7,343 bases of DNA from JAOTYV01 sp041557595 (GCA_041557595.1 JBFFGE010000217.1:1-7343), one strand, 5' to 3'; numbered from the stretch's first letter, positions 1-7,247 are shown. Translations and numbers: made by a program. Notes: a model not told the origin generated them from the sequence alone.

Positions 1-219
1 ATGCCCGAGATGGACGGCCCAATGACGCTCGAAGCGCTCCGCACATTGCCGGAAAATGCCGTTACTCCTGTCATTTTCATGACTGCCAAGGCGCAGTATC
101 AGGAAGTCCAGCGGCTCCTGGAATTGGGCGCGATCGATATCATCACCAAGCCGTATGATCCGCAGAAGCTATCGGCGGAAATTCAGACCAAATGGAATAC
201 GTTTTGCCATGCAGCATGA
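1..219 (+). CDS. Response regulator receiver domain protein, 5'-truncated by the window edge
   Basis: C-terminal 72 residues of a CheY-like receiver domain. The frame is open from base 1, and the visible protein begins MPEMDG, the segment that normally follows the phospho-accepting Asp by a few residues. The first ATG is therefore almost certainly internal, and the acidic pocket and Asp lie upstream of the window. The conserved switch Thr is visible in VIFMTA (visible residue 28), as is the conserved Lys-Pro in IITKPYDP (Lys at residue 50). Their spacing of 22 residues is normal for CheY-type domains. The protein stops soon after the last helix, so no output domain follows; whether another domain precedes the receiver cannot be seen. 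The gene runs into the Hpt-receiver gene with a short overlap, which suggests translational coupling and a shared phosphorelay. The domain call is secure; its partner kinase is unknown. Confidence 0.88.
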   Translation: MPEMDGPMTLEALRTLPENAVTPVIFMTAKAQYQEVQRLLELGAIDIITKPYDPQKLSAEIQTKWNTFCHAA

Positions 220-994
220 TCAAATGAACGAAAGTGTAAAACAGCAAATTTCAAATCTTCAAGCGAGCTATGCAAATGGGTTGCTTGATAAGATCGATTC
301 GCTCGAAGAGGTTTGGTGCACCACAAGCATGGAGGACCAAACGTCGGGGATCCTGCGCGAACTGCATCGGTTGTCGCATAGCCTCGCCGGTTCCGGTCGG
401 ACGTTCGGCTATCCGGGCATCAGCACCTGTGCGCAGGGCATAGAGCGCATCATAGAAACGGCTCTGGCAGCGGGCAGGCCGGTTGGCGCCGCCGATGGGC
501 AAAAATTGTCAAATTTGATTCAACGTCTTCGGCAAATCGCGCTCGATGACCCTGATCATGATATCAGCGATTTCGCAGACAATTTGCCTGAACGCAAGAC
601 ATCGAGCGAAGAGCGCACGATCCTGGTGGTTGACGATGATTCGAATATGCGATCGCTGGTGAAGGCCAGATTGCAGGCGTTCGGGGTGACGGTCATTACC
701 GCATTCGACGCCGAGGAAGGTTATGCGAAAGCGATGACGGAAAATCCGGATCTGATTATCACGGACCACGTAATGCCGGGCGCAAGCAGCGCCGACATGA
801 TTGCGAAAATCAGGCGCAATCAGCTAACGCAGGACATTCCGGTCATTGTCATGACCGCGCATAGATTCGACGGTGAAAAAGACTATGCCCTCGAGCGAGA
901 TTTGATCGGGCGGTGCGGTGCGATCGCCTATCTGGAAAAGCCGTTGGTATTCGAAGATTTGCTGCAGCAGGTAAAGCGAGTCGTAAAGATTTGA
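209..994 (+). CDS. Hpt domain - receiver domain phosphorelay protein
   Basis: A protein of about 261 residues with two signalling domains and no visible DNA-binding or enzymatic output. Residues about 20-112 form a histidine phosphotransfer (Hpt) domain; the signature HSLAGSGRTFG gives the likely phospho-accepting His at residue 57 (codon 377-379). A linker of about 25 residues leads to a receiver domain at about 136-259. The receiver has the acidic cluster VVDDD (142-144), phospho-Asp in ITDHVMPG (residue 186, codon 764-766), switch Thr in VMTA (216) and Lys in LEKP (244). The Thr-Lys spacing is 28 residues rather than about 22, so there is a small insertion around helix 4. The start is uncertain. 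ATG 209 overlaps the previous gene by 11 bases and has a weak TGGAA 11 bases upstream; ATG 224 and an upstream ATG at 155 are alternatives. By family knowledge, Hpt and receiver domains pass phosphate between His and Asp, so this cytoplasmic protein is probably an intermediate or sink in a relay with the preceding receiver. Base composition is more AT-rich than the genes to the right. Confidence 0.86.
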   Translation: MQHDQMNESVKQQISNLQASYANGLLDKIDSLEEVWCTTSMEDQTSGILRELHRLSHSLAGSGRTFGYPGISTCAQGIERIIETALAAGRPVGAADGQKLSNLIQRLRQIALDDPDHDISDFADNLPERKTSSEERTILVVDDDSNMRSLVKARLQAFGVTVITAFDAEEGYAKAMTENPDLIITDHVMPGASSADMIAKIRRNQLTQDIPVIVMTAHRFDGEKDYALERDLIGRCGAIAYLEKPLVFEDLLQQVKRVVKI

Positions 995-1042
995 CCAATT
1001 GCACTCGGGTCTATGGGCTCGCCATCGAGTCTCCCTGGCCGC

Positions 1043-1057
1043 TATCGCGATGCGATA
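1043..1057. repeat. Short palindrome in the gap upstream of prpD
   Basis: A perfect 6-bp inverted repeat, TATCGC and GCGATA, separated by GAT. It lies in the 194-base gap between the Hpt-receiver gene and prpD. The same gap contains smaller palindromes CTTCGAAG (1069-1076), TTCCCGGGAA (1123-1132) and ATCTAGAT (1149-1156). No T-run follows, so it does not resemble an intrinsic terminator; it could be an operator or chance. Low confidence in function. Confidence 0.3.
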
Positions 1058-1121
1058 ACGGCGTGCATCTTCGAAGCTGGCGCTGAGCGTGCCGCGCTAC
1101 TCGCGGAATCGGCATTTGAGA

Positions 1122-1150
1122 TTTCCCGGGAATGTATCGTCGCCTATGAT
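1122..1150 (+). promoter_or_regulatory. Candidate sigma-70-type promoter for prpD
   Basis: TATGAT at 1145-1150 matches the -10 consensus in five of six positions. A weak -35-like TTTCCC lies at 1122-1127 with a 17-base spacer. The 10-bp palindrome TTCCCGGGAA (1123-1132) overlaps the -35 element, which is where a repressor or activator site could sit. Transcription would begin near 1157, leaving a leader of about 30 bases that includes the ribosome binding site. The -35 match is only three of six, so this is a suggestion. Confidence 0.3.
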
Positions 1151-1173
1151 CTAGATTGCACTCCGCTCGTGAC

Positions 1174-1180
1174 GGAAGAG
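1174..1180 (+). promoter_or_regulatory. Ribosome binding site that fixes the prpD start at GTG 1189
   Basis: GGAAGAG lies 8 bases before the GTG at 1189. The longer open frame begins with a TTG at 1156 that has no purine-rich sequence in front of it, so the GTG is the better start. Confidence 0.65.
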
Positions 1181-1188
1181 GCATCTTC

Positions 1189-2640
1189 GTGGCTGTAACG
1201 CCTGACTCCGGGAAGGACACCCGGCCGCCGCCGGACACCATTCTGCAACAAATTGCCGACTACGTGCTCGGCTTTGCCGCCGAAGGCATTTTGGCGCGCG
1301 ATACCGCACATCTCTGCTTCTTCGATGCGATAGGCTGCGGCTTTCCGGCGCACGATCATCCGGACTGCGCGAAAGTGTTGGGCCCGCCTGTCGACGATAT
1401 GGTGGTGCCGGATGGAGCGCGGGTGCCGGGTACCGCTTTCGAACTCGATCCCGCGACCGCCGCTTTCAATATTTCCGCGCTGAACCGCTGGCTCGATTTC
1501 AACGATTCATACTTCGGAAAGGAAGGCGGCCACCCGTCCGACAATCTCGGCGGTATTCTCGCCATAACGGATTTCCTGTCGCGCCGACGGCGGTCGCGGG
1601 GCGCGGCGTCCTTCACCATGGCCGACGTCCTCACCGCCATGATCAAGGCGCATGAAATTCAGGGCAACCTCGCGCAAGTGAACGGCTGCAACCAATTCGG
1701 CTACGACTGCGACAATCATACCAAAGTCGCCAGCACGGCGGTGGTCGCGCAGCTCATGGGCGGCAATCGGGATCAAATCATCAATGGGGTATCGAACGCC
1801 TTCGCCGATGGGCCCTCCCTGCGCGCCTATCGCCACGCGCCAAATGTCGGCTGGCGCAAGAGTTGGGCGGCGGCGGATGCGACGTCACGCGGCGTGCGCC
1901 TTGCGTCGATGGCGCTCAAGGATGAAATGGGGTATCCGACCGTGCTCAGCGCGGCCAAGCACGGCTATTTCGACGCCTACTACAAGGGCGAGGCGTTTGC
2001 GTTCATCCGCGAGCTTGGTTCGCATGTGATGGAACATGTGTTGTTTAAAACATGGCCCGCCGGCTTTCATGCTCAATCGGCGATGGAGGCATCGGTCCGC
2101 CTGCATGACGAAGCGTTGAATCGTCTGGATGACATCGAACGGGTCGAGATCGCCGCGCATCAATATTGTATCAACCAAATTGCCAAGGAAGGGCCGTTGC
2201 ACAATCCCGCCGATCGGGATCATTGCTTGCAGTTCATTGTCGCGATCGGGCTCATTCACGGCGATTTGGACTCGTTTCATTACGAGGACGAAGCGGCCGC
2301 CGATCCTCGCATCGACGAATTGCGCACCAAGATGGTCGTTCGCGAAGACCCGGCTTTCACGGCGGCTTTCTATGATGTCAAGAACCCCGCAAATCCCCAT
2401 GCAGTGCAAATCTTCTACAAGGATGGGCAAGAGAGCGAGATCAGCACGGTATATTATCCGTTGGGGCACGCATCGCGGCGCACCGAAGGCAAGCCGCTGC
2501 TCGCGGCGAAGTTTCGCAAGAATACCGCCGGACGGATACGGCCGGAAACGGAACGACGGCTTTTGGCGCTGTTCGACGACCGGATGGCGTTTGAGGCCTG
2601 GGCGGTCGACGATTTCATGGCGTTGTTGGCTGTGGATTGA
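1189..2640 (+). CDS. prpD: 2-Methylcitrate dehydratase (PrpD), MmgE/PrpD superfamily
   Basis: A protein of 483 residues from the GTG start, the same length as I recall for E. coli PrpD, and recognisably similar along its whole length. Shared blocks include RWLDFND (100-106), GHPSDNLGG (114-122), IKAHEIQG (152-159), KVASTAVVA (179-187), YRHAPN (214-219), KSWAAADATSR (224-234), NPADRDHC (339-346) and PLGHASRR (424-431). PrpD dehydrates 2-methylcitrate to 2-methyl-cis-aconitate in the cytoplasmic methylcitrate cycle, which disposes of propionyl-CoA; many members also act on citrate. Two details differ from the E. coli pattern as I remember it. The segment before KVASTAVV reads GYDCDNHT where E. 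coli has GLDHVLLV, and LFKTWPAGFH is one residue shorter than LFKISFPAEFH. An arginine-rich stretch (RRRRSR, about 132-137) sits after the DNLGG block. prpB and prpC are not adjacent in the visible window. The superfamily is certain; the exact substrate is probable, not proven. Confidence 0.87.
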   Translation: MAVTPDSGKDTRPPPDTILQQIADYVLGFAAEGILARDTAHLCFFDAIGCGFPAHDHPDCAKVLGPPVDDMVVPDGARVPGTAFELDPATAAFNISALNRWLDFNDSYFGKEGGHPSDNLGGILAITDFLSRRRRSRGAASFTMADVLTAMIKAHEIQGNLAQVNGCNQFGYDCDNHTKVASTAVVAQLMGGNRDQIINGVSNAFADGPSLRAYRHAPNVGWRKSWAAADATSRGVRLASMALKDEMGYPTVLSAAKHGYFDAYYKGEAFAFIRELGSHVMEHVLFKTWPAGFHAQSAMEASVRLHDEALNRLDDIERVEIAAHQYCINQIAKEGPLHNPADRDHCLQFIVAIGLIHGDLDSFHYEDEAAADPRIDELRTKMVVREDPAFTAAFYDVKNPANPHAVQIFYKDGQESEISTVYYPLGHASRRTEGKPLLAAKFRKNTAGRIRPETERRLLALFDDRMAFEAWAVDDFMALLAVD

Positions 2641-2819
2641 GCCGTTCCGGGAATTCGTTGCGCCGGTTTGGGCGCTGACTTCCTTGCAAATCCGCTGTTT
2701 CTCGACCGACCGGTCCACGACCGTCAGCCCCGTCTCGACAAGGGCGGCCACTCTGTGCCAATTTTGCGGTCGCCGATTTCGTCCGATATTCGATGCCTTC
2801 CACAGATGGGGATTTGACC

Positions 2820-4190
2820 ATGGCCCAACCTGCCTTCGACCGACCCGACGCCGCGGGACTTACGCGAAAGATCGCGGAAAACAGCGCTTCGCTGACCTTC
2901 GATCGTTTGCCCAAGGACGTCGTCTCGATCGCCAAGAGCTGCTTGATCGATTGGCTGGGCGTTACCCTTGCGGGCGCGGATGAGGATTTGAGCCGGATCC
3001 TTCAGGCGGAGGCCAAGGAAGAGGGAGGGCGCGAGCAGGCGACGGTCATCGGCGGCGCGTTCATGACCTCCCTGGTGCAGGCGGCGCTGCTCAACGGATC
3101 GGCGTCCCATGCGCTCGACTATGACGACGTCAATCTGATCATGCCGGGGCATCCGACGGTGCCCGTGGTGCCGGCGATCCTGGCGCTGGCCGAGCGCGAC
3201 GATCACAGCGGCCGCGACTTCATCACCGCGTTCATCGCGGGTGTCGAAGCGGAATGCCGCATCGGCGCCACGATGGGCGAAAGCCACTATCAGAAAGGCT
3301 GGCACACCACCGGCACCGTCGGCACCTTCGGCGCGGTGGCGGCAGCGGCCCACATGCTGGGTCTCGATGTCGATCGATGTGTTATCGCCTATGGTATCGC
3401 GGGTACGCAGGCGGCGGGGCTCAAGAGCAATTTCGGCACGATGTGCAAACCGCTGCATGCGGGCAAGGCGGCGGCCAACGGATTGCGCGCCGCGCTGCTG
3501 GCCAAGCGCGGTTTCAGCAGCAATCCGGAAATCCTCGAATGCGTCCAGGGCTTCGGGGACACCCAGACCGATGAATTCCAGCCCGATCTGGCGCTGGACG
3601 GGTTGGGTGAAACCTTCCACGCGCGCGGTATCCTGTTCAAATATCACGCCGCCTGCTACGGCACCCACGCCTCGATCGAGGCGGCGCTGGCGTTACGGGA
3701 GCAGCACAACTTAACGCCCGAGCGAATTGAGAAAATCGAAGTGCGCGTGCCCGAAAGCTATCTCAAGATGTGCAATATTCTGGAACCGACCACGGGCCTC
3801 GAAGCCAAGTTCAGCCTGCGGGTCACGACGGCAATGGCGCTGGCGGGCGAAAACACGGGCAATACCGCGAATTACAACGAAGAAATCTGCCAGGACGACA
3901 CCGTCGTGGCCTTGCGCGACAAGACTAGGGTGATTCCCGAATCGAAATGGGAACACGCCAATTCGGAAGTGATCGTCTCGACGCAGGACGGTCTCGTGCT
4001 GCGCGAGATGAAGGATGTCAGTATCGCGGAAGACGATCAGGAACGGCAATGGCTGCGTCTGTCGGCCAAGTTCCGGGACCTGGCCGATCCAGTCATCGGC
4101 GCCAATAAGGCGGAAGCAGTGGTCGAAGCGGTCGGCCGGCTGGAACAGCGGGATAGCCTTCGCGATATCGCGGAACTGTGCCGCGGCTGA
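2820..4190 (+). CDS. MmgE/PrpD family protein, substrate unknown
   Basis: A protein of 456 residues of the MmgE/PrpD fold (2-methylcitrate dehydratase and cis-aconitate decarboxylase relatives), clearly different from the preceding PrpD. Family blocks in order: LDYDD (99-103), GHPTVPVVPA (110-119), GWHTTGTVGTFGA (160-172), TMCKPLHAGKAAANG (207-221), FKYHAACYGTH (273-283) and PTTGLEAKFSL (323-333). By position, His162, Lys210 and Lys274 would correspond to active-site residues described for mammalian cis-aconitate decarboxylase. A Val follows DYDD where that enzyme has Thr, and Cys279 stands in the place of a His; both look common in bacterial members. This argues for an isomerase, dehydratase or epimerase acting on a small carboxylic acid, but the substrate cannot be read from sequence. 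I chose ATG 2820 because TGGGGA (2806-2811) lies 8 bases upstream; an in-frame ATG at 2793 has no such site and would add nine residues. The 179-base gap after prpD holds no gene I can support. Confidence 0.85.
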   Translation: MAQPAFDRPDAAGLTRKIAENSASLTFDRLPKDVVSIAKSCLIDWLGVTLAGADEDLSRILQAEAKEEGGREQATVIGGAFMTSLVQAALLNGSASHALDYDDVNLIMPGHPTVPVVPAILALAERDDHSGRDFITAFIAGVEAECRIGATMGESHYQKGWHTTGTVGTFGAVAAAAHMLGLDVDRCVIAYGIAGTQAAGLKSNFGTMCKPLHAGKAAANGLRAALLAKRGFSSNPEILECVQGFGDTQTDEFQPDLALDGLGETFHARGILFKYHAACYGTHASIEAALALREQHNLTPERIEKIEVRVPESYLKMCNILEPTTGLEAKFSLRVTTAMALAGENTGNTANYNEEICQDDTVVALRDKTRVIPESKWEHANSEVIVSTQDGLVLREMKDVSIAEDDQERQWLRLSAKFRDLADPVIGANKAEAVVEAVGRLEQRDSLRDIAELCRG

Positions 4191-4245
4191 CCACGGCCGT
4201 TCCGAGGCCCCGACAGCATTGAAATTTGGGAGCTAACCGCTCGCC

Positions 4246-5505
4246 ATGCTCGAGTTATCCTTGTTCGACATTTCCGCCATCGTGCTGACGCTCGCGGCGG
4301 TATTCGGATATTTCAATCATCGTTGGTTGCGCCTGCCGTTGACAATCGGGCTGGTGGTCATTGCTCTCGCCGTCTCGGTGTCGGTCGTGATGCTCGATCT
4401 GGTCCTCGATACGCTGCAATTCGAGCGGCCGATCAAGGCGGTGCTGGAAAAGATCGACTTCGACGACACGCTGATGAAGGGAATGCTGAGCTTCCTTCTG
4501 TTTGCGGGCGCGCTGCATGTCGATCTGGACGAGCTGCTCAGCCGTAAATGGGCGATCGGCATCATGGCGACCGTTGGCGTCCTCCTGTCGACATTCGTCG
4601 TCGGCTACGCGGTGTTCCTGTTAGCCGATCAGATCGGCATCGCGATCCCGTTGCCGTGGTGCCTGGTGTTCGGTGCGTTGATTTCGCCGACGGATCCGGT
4701 TGCCGTGATGGGCATACTAAAGACCATCAAGGTGCCGGAGTCCCTGCGGGCCAAGATCGCGGGCGAAAGCCTGTTCAACGACGGCGTCGGCGTTGTCGTC
4801 TTCACCATCATGGTGGCGATCGCGACCAGCGGCGCCGGCGATGCGGCGCCGATTACCGCGATGGGCATTGCCAAGTTATTTCTGTTGGAGGCGGTAGGCG
4901 GCGCGGTGCTGGGCCTGGCGACCGGCTATGTCGCCTATCGGGCGATGAAGTCGATCGATGAGTACAATCTCGAAGTCATCATCACGCTCGCCCTGGTGAT
5001 GATGACCTATAGCGTCGGTTTTGCGCTGCACGTTTCGGGGCCGATCGCGGTGGTCGTGGCCGGCCTGCTGATCGGCAATCATGGGTCGCGGTTCGCGATG
5101 AGCGAGAAGACGCGCGACCACATCGAAACGTTTTGGAACCTGTTGGACGAGATCCTGAACGCTGCGCTGTTCCTGTTGATCGGCTTCGAAGTGATCGTGA
5201 TTTCGTTTTCGGTCGATATCGCCTGGCTTATGGCGGCGGTAATTCCGATTGTCCTATTCGCCCGATTTGTTGCGGTCGCCACGCCCCTGACCGCTTTGCA
5301 GCTGCGGCGGGAATTTACCAAGGGCGCCGTGCCGGTGCTGGTCTGGGGTGGCTTGCGCGGCGGTATTTCCGTTGCCCTGGCGCTGTCGCTGCCGGATATT
5401 CCGGAGAAGCAAACGATCCTCGCCATCACCTATAGCGTGGTCATCTTCTCCATCGTCGTGCAGGGCCTGACCTTTCACAAGGTGGTGGCGCGCTTCGTCC
5501 GCTGA
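4246..5505 (+). CDS. CPA1/NhaP-type Na+(K+)/H+ antiporter
   Basis: A very hydrophobic inner-membrane protein of 419 residues with about 12 predicted membrane spans by eye and only a short C-terminal tail. Hallmarks of the monovalent cation:proton antiporter-1 family are present: ISPTDPVAVMGIL (146-158, with the Thr149-Asp150 pair of the unwound helix), GESLFNDGVGVVVF (173-186, with the essential Asn178-Asp179 ion-binding pair), the block LDEILNAALFLLIGFE (300-315), a conserved Arg in LFAR (340), and VWGGLRGGISVALALSLP (366-383, Arg371). Such proteins exchange cytoplasmic Na+ or K+ for external H+ in pH and salt homeostasis; ion preference cannot be told here. The large cytoplasmic regulatory domain of some relatives (RCK or similar) is absent. 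The gene follows the MmgE/PrpD gene by 55 bases with no clear terminator. GGGAG at 4228-4232 lies 13 bases from the ATG, a somewhat long spacing, so initiation may be modest. Confidence 0.92.
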   Translation: MLELSLFDISAIVLTLAAVFGYFNHRWLRLPLTIGLVVIALAVSVSVVMLDLVLDTLQFERPIKAVLEKIDFDDTLMKGMLSFLLFAGALHVDLDELLSRKWAIGIMATVGVLLSTFVVGYAVFLLADQIGIAIPLPWCLVFGALISPTDPVAVMGILKTIKVPESLRAKIAGESLFNDGVGVVVFTIMVAIATSGAGDAAPITAMGIAKLFLLEAVGGAVLGLATGYVAYRAMKSIDEYNLEVIITLALVMMTYSVGFALHVSGPIAVVVAGLLIGNHGSRFAMSEKTRDHIETFWNLLDEILNAALFLLIGFEVIVISFSVDIAWLMAAVIPIVLFARFVAVATPLTALQLRREFTKGAVPVLVWGGLRGGISVALALSLPDIPEKQTILAITYSVVIFSIVVQGLTFHKVVARFVR

Positions 5506-5532
5506 TTCCGGTCGTGGCCAATGTGCGGCGAT

Positions 5533-5561
5533 TTGTGCCGTCGCGGCTTTCGCTTCATACT
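5533..5561 (+). promoter_or_regulatory. Weak candidate promoter for the amidase gene
   Basis: TTGTGC (5533-5538) and CATACT (5556-5561) are spaced by 17 bases, matching three and four of six consensus positions. A perfect 10-bp palindrome, TTTCCGGAAA (5561-5570), sits at the expected start of transcription and could be an operator. The match is weak and may be chance. It lies in the 110-base gap between antiporter and amidase. Confidence 0.22.
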
Positions 5562-5600
5562 TTCCGGAAATCGGAAAAACGGCCCATTCATGCGGCCTTC

Positions 5601-5608
5601 AGGGGAGG
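5601..5608 (+). promoter_or_regulatory. Strong ribosome binding site that fixes the amidase start at ATG 5616
   Basis: AGGGGAGG lies 7 bases before ATG 5616, the best Shine-Dalgarno match in the window. The frame is open back to a GTG at 5514, but the 34 extra residues lie before this site and do not resemble an amidase N-terminus. Confidence 0.8.
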
Positions 5609-5615
5609 ACGTGCG

Positions 5616-7247
5616 ATGTCTGACGATCTTCATTTTATGACCGTTGCCGAAATGGCCGCCGCCATCGAGGCCAAGGATCTGTCGCCGGTCGAATTGACCG
5701 AAGCGTTGCTGCGCCGGATCGAGGCGCTGAACCCGCAATTGAACGCCTTTCTCTTGGTGACGGGCGATCACGCATTGTCGGCCGCTAAATCCGCCGAGAC
5801 GGAAATCGCCGCCGGCCGCTATCGCGGCCCAATGCACGGCATTCCGTTTGGCCTGAAGGATATCTATGACACCAAGGGTATCCGCACCACCGGGCACTCC
5901 AAGACGCGCGCCGACAGGGTGCCGGATGAAGATGCCACGACGACCGCGAAACTGCATGCGGCCGGCGCGGTGCTGATGGGCAAGCTGTCGACCCATGAAT
6001 TCGCCCATGGCGGCCCATCCTTCGACTTGCCCTGGCCGCCGGCGCGCAATCCCTGGAAAACCGATTGCTTTACCGGCGGGTCGAGCAGCGGCTCCGGCGC
6101 CGCGGTGGCGGCCGGACTGTTGCCGGCGGCGCTCGGCAGCGATACCGGCGGGTCGGTCCGCACGCCATCGGGGCTGAGCGGCATCGCGGGACTCAAACCC
6201 ACCTACGGTTTGATCAGCCGGTTCGGCATCCTGTCGAATTCCTTCACCTTCGACCACGCGGGCCCGATGACATGGTCGGTGGAGGATTGCGCAATTCTGC
6301 TGCAGGTTCTGGCCGGTCACGATGCGAAAGACCCGGCGAGCGCGAAAGCGCCGATCCCCGACTATCGGGCGGCGCTGGACGGCGATATCCACGGGCTGCG
6401 CGTCGGCGTTGTGCGGCATTTCTGGGAAGAGGATTTGCCCGCGAACGACGCCTTGAGCGCCGCAATGGAAGATGCGATCGCCGTTTTCCGCGATCTCGGC
6501 GCGAAGGTCGAGGATGTGCGGCTGGAGCCGATGCAAGTGTATGCCGACGTCAAACTGGTGATTGCGGAGTCAGAGTTGTTTTCGATTCATGCCCCCACCC
6601 TGCGGGAGCGGCCGGGCGATTTCGGTTTCGATTTTCGCGGCCGCGTCTTGCCCGCCTGCCTGTTTACGGCGGAGGACTATGTGCAGGCGCAAAAGGCGCG
6701 GCGTCGATTGGTTGCCGCGATGGCGCCGATCTATGACCGCTTCGACGTGCTGATCACGCCGTCGACCTACGGGCCGGCGCCACGGCTCGACGATCACAGC
6801 ACGGTCAGCTTCTGGAAGCCGAAAGGCAAGATTACCACTGTTTTCAACGTTACCGGCGGCCCCGCCCTGGCGCAGTGCATCGGCTATAGCGACGAGGGCT
6901 TGCCGTTGGCCATGCAGGTGGTCGGCCGTCCGTTCGACGACGCCACCGTTCTCAAGGCCGGACATGCCTATGAGAAAGCAACCCCCTGGCGAGGCCGGCG
7001 GCCGGAATTGGTGGCAGGCGCCGACCCGCTGCCGGTCGATGCGCCGCCGATGACGACGGACATCTCCGGGATCGATGACGAGACACGAAATCGGGTCGAT
7101 CGGGCGCTTGCCAATGCGGGGCTCGACCTGCCCGAGACGATCTATAACCAGGTGCTGGAAGCGGCGCCGCTGGCGCTTGATATGGCGCGCCGAATTCCGC
7201 GCGACCACAGCTTCAGGGACGAGCCCGGGAATATCTGGCGGTTCTAG
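5616..7247 (+). CDS. Amidase signature family hydrolase (GatA-like amidase)
   Basis: A protein of 543 residues whose main part (about 10-465) is an amidase-signature enzyme. The Ser-cisSer-Lys triad is complete: Lys81 in FGLKD, the cis-Ser156 in TGGSSSGSGAA, and the nucleophile Ser180 in GSDTGGSVR (codon 6153-6155). The 24-residue spacing between the two serines matches GatA. Further family marks are PMHGIPFGLKD, GKLSTHEFAHG, GLKPTYGLISRFGI and the late block YDRFDVLITPSTYGPAP. These enzymes hydrolyse a carboxamide to an acid and ammonia, usually in the cytoplasm. There is no adjacent GatB or GatC, so a tRNA amidotransferase subunit is unlikely; a stand-alone catabolic amidase of unknown substrate is favoured. 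Residues 479-543 form an extra tail with a helix-rich LEAAPLALDMARRIPRD segment and the ending DEPGNIWRF, resembling GatC/AtzG-type helper proteins. The stop codon lies in the left arm of an inverted repeat. The amidase call is secure; substrate unknown. Confidence 0.92.
   Translation: MSDDLHFMTVAEMAAAIEAKDLSPVELTEALLRRIEALNPQLNAFLLVTGDHALSAAKSAETEIAAGRYRGPMHGIPFGLKDIYDTKGIRTTGHSKTRADRVPDEDATTTAKLHAAGAVLMGKLSTHEFAHGGPSFDLPWPPARNPWKTDCFTGGSSSGSGAAVAAGLLPAALGSDTGGSVRTPSGLSGIAGLKPTYGLISRFGILSNSFTFDHAGPMTWSVEDCAILLQVLAGHDAKDPASAKAPIPDYRAALDGDIHGLRVGVVRHFWEEDLPANDALSAAMEDAIAVFRDLGAKVEDVRLEPMQVYADVKLVIAESELFSIHAPTLRERPGDFGFDFRGRVLPACLFTAEDYVQAQKARRRLVAAMAPIYDRFDVLITPSTYGPAPRLDDHSTVSFWKPKGKITTVFNVTGGPALAQCIGYSDEGLPLAMQVVGRPFDDATVLKAGHAYEKATPWRGRRPELVAGADPLPVDAPPMTTDISGIDDETRNRVDRALANAGLDLPETIYNQVLEAAPLALDMARRIPRDHSFRDEPGNIWRF

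Noticed and set aside
998..1163. Nine-base direct repeat ATTGCACTC at 998-1006 and 1155-1163, resembling a target-site duplication
   Set aside because: The DNA between the copies has no terminal inverted repeats or mobile-element features, and a single 9-base match in a window this size can be chance.
1013..1198. Possible small gene of 61 codons between the Hpt-receiver gene and prpD
   Set aside because: It has no ribosome binding site and no recognised motif, overlaps the prpD start, and is just the in-frame continuation after the Hpt-receiver stop codon. A vestigial gene cannot be excluded.
2708..2715. GACCGGTC palindrome in the gap after prpD as a possible terminator or operator
   Set aside because: Eight bases with no loop, T-run or promoter nearby; such sites are frequent in GC-rich DNA.
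1885..2751. Minus-strand open frame of 288 codons opposite the 3' half of prpD
   Set aside because: It is the antisense shadow of clearly conserved PrpD sequence, with no family signature of its own.
2129..2983. Plus-strand open frame of 284 codons overlapping the prpD end and the following gap
   Set aside because: It is out of frame with prpD, very rich in Arg, Ser and Pro, and lacks any domain pattern; an out-of-frame shadow.
2724..3668. Minus-strand open frame of 314 codons opposite the second MmgE/PrpD gene
   Set aside because: It lies antisense to conserved MmgE/PrpD motifs, and its own translation is arginine-rich and motif-free.
5475..6536. Long minus-strand open frame of 353 codons opposite the antiporter end and the amidase
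   Set aside because: It is antisense to a well-supported amidase, has Arg/Gly/Ala-rich sequence with no recognisable motif, and is expected from high GC at third codon positions.
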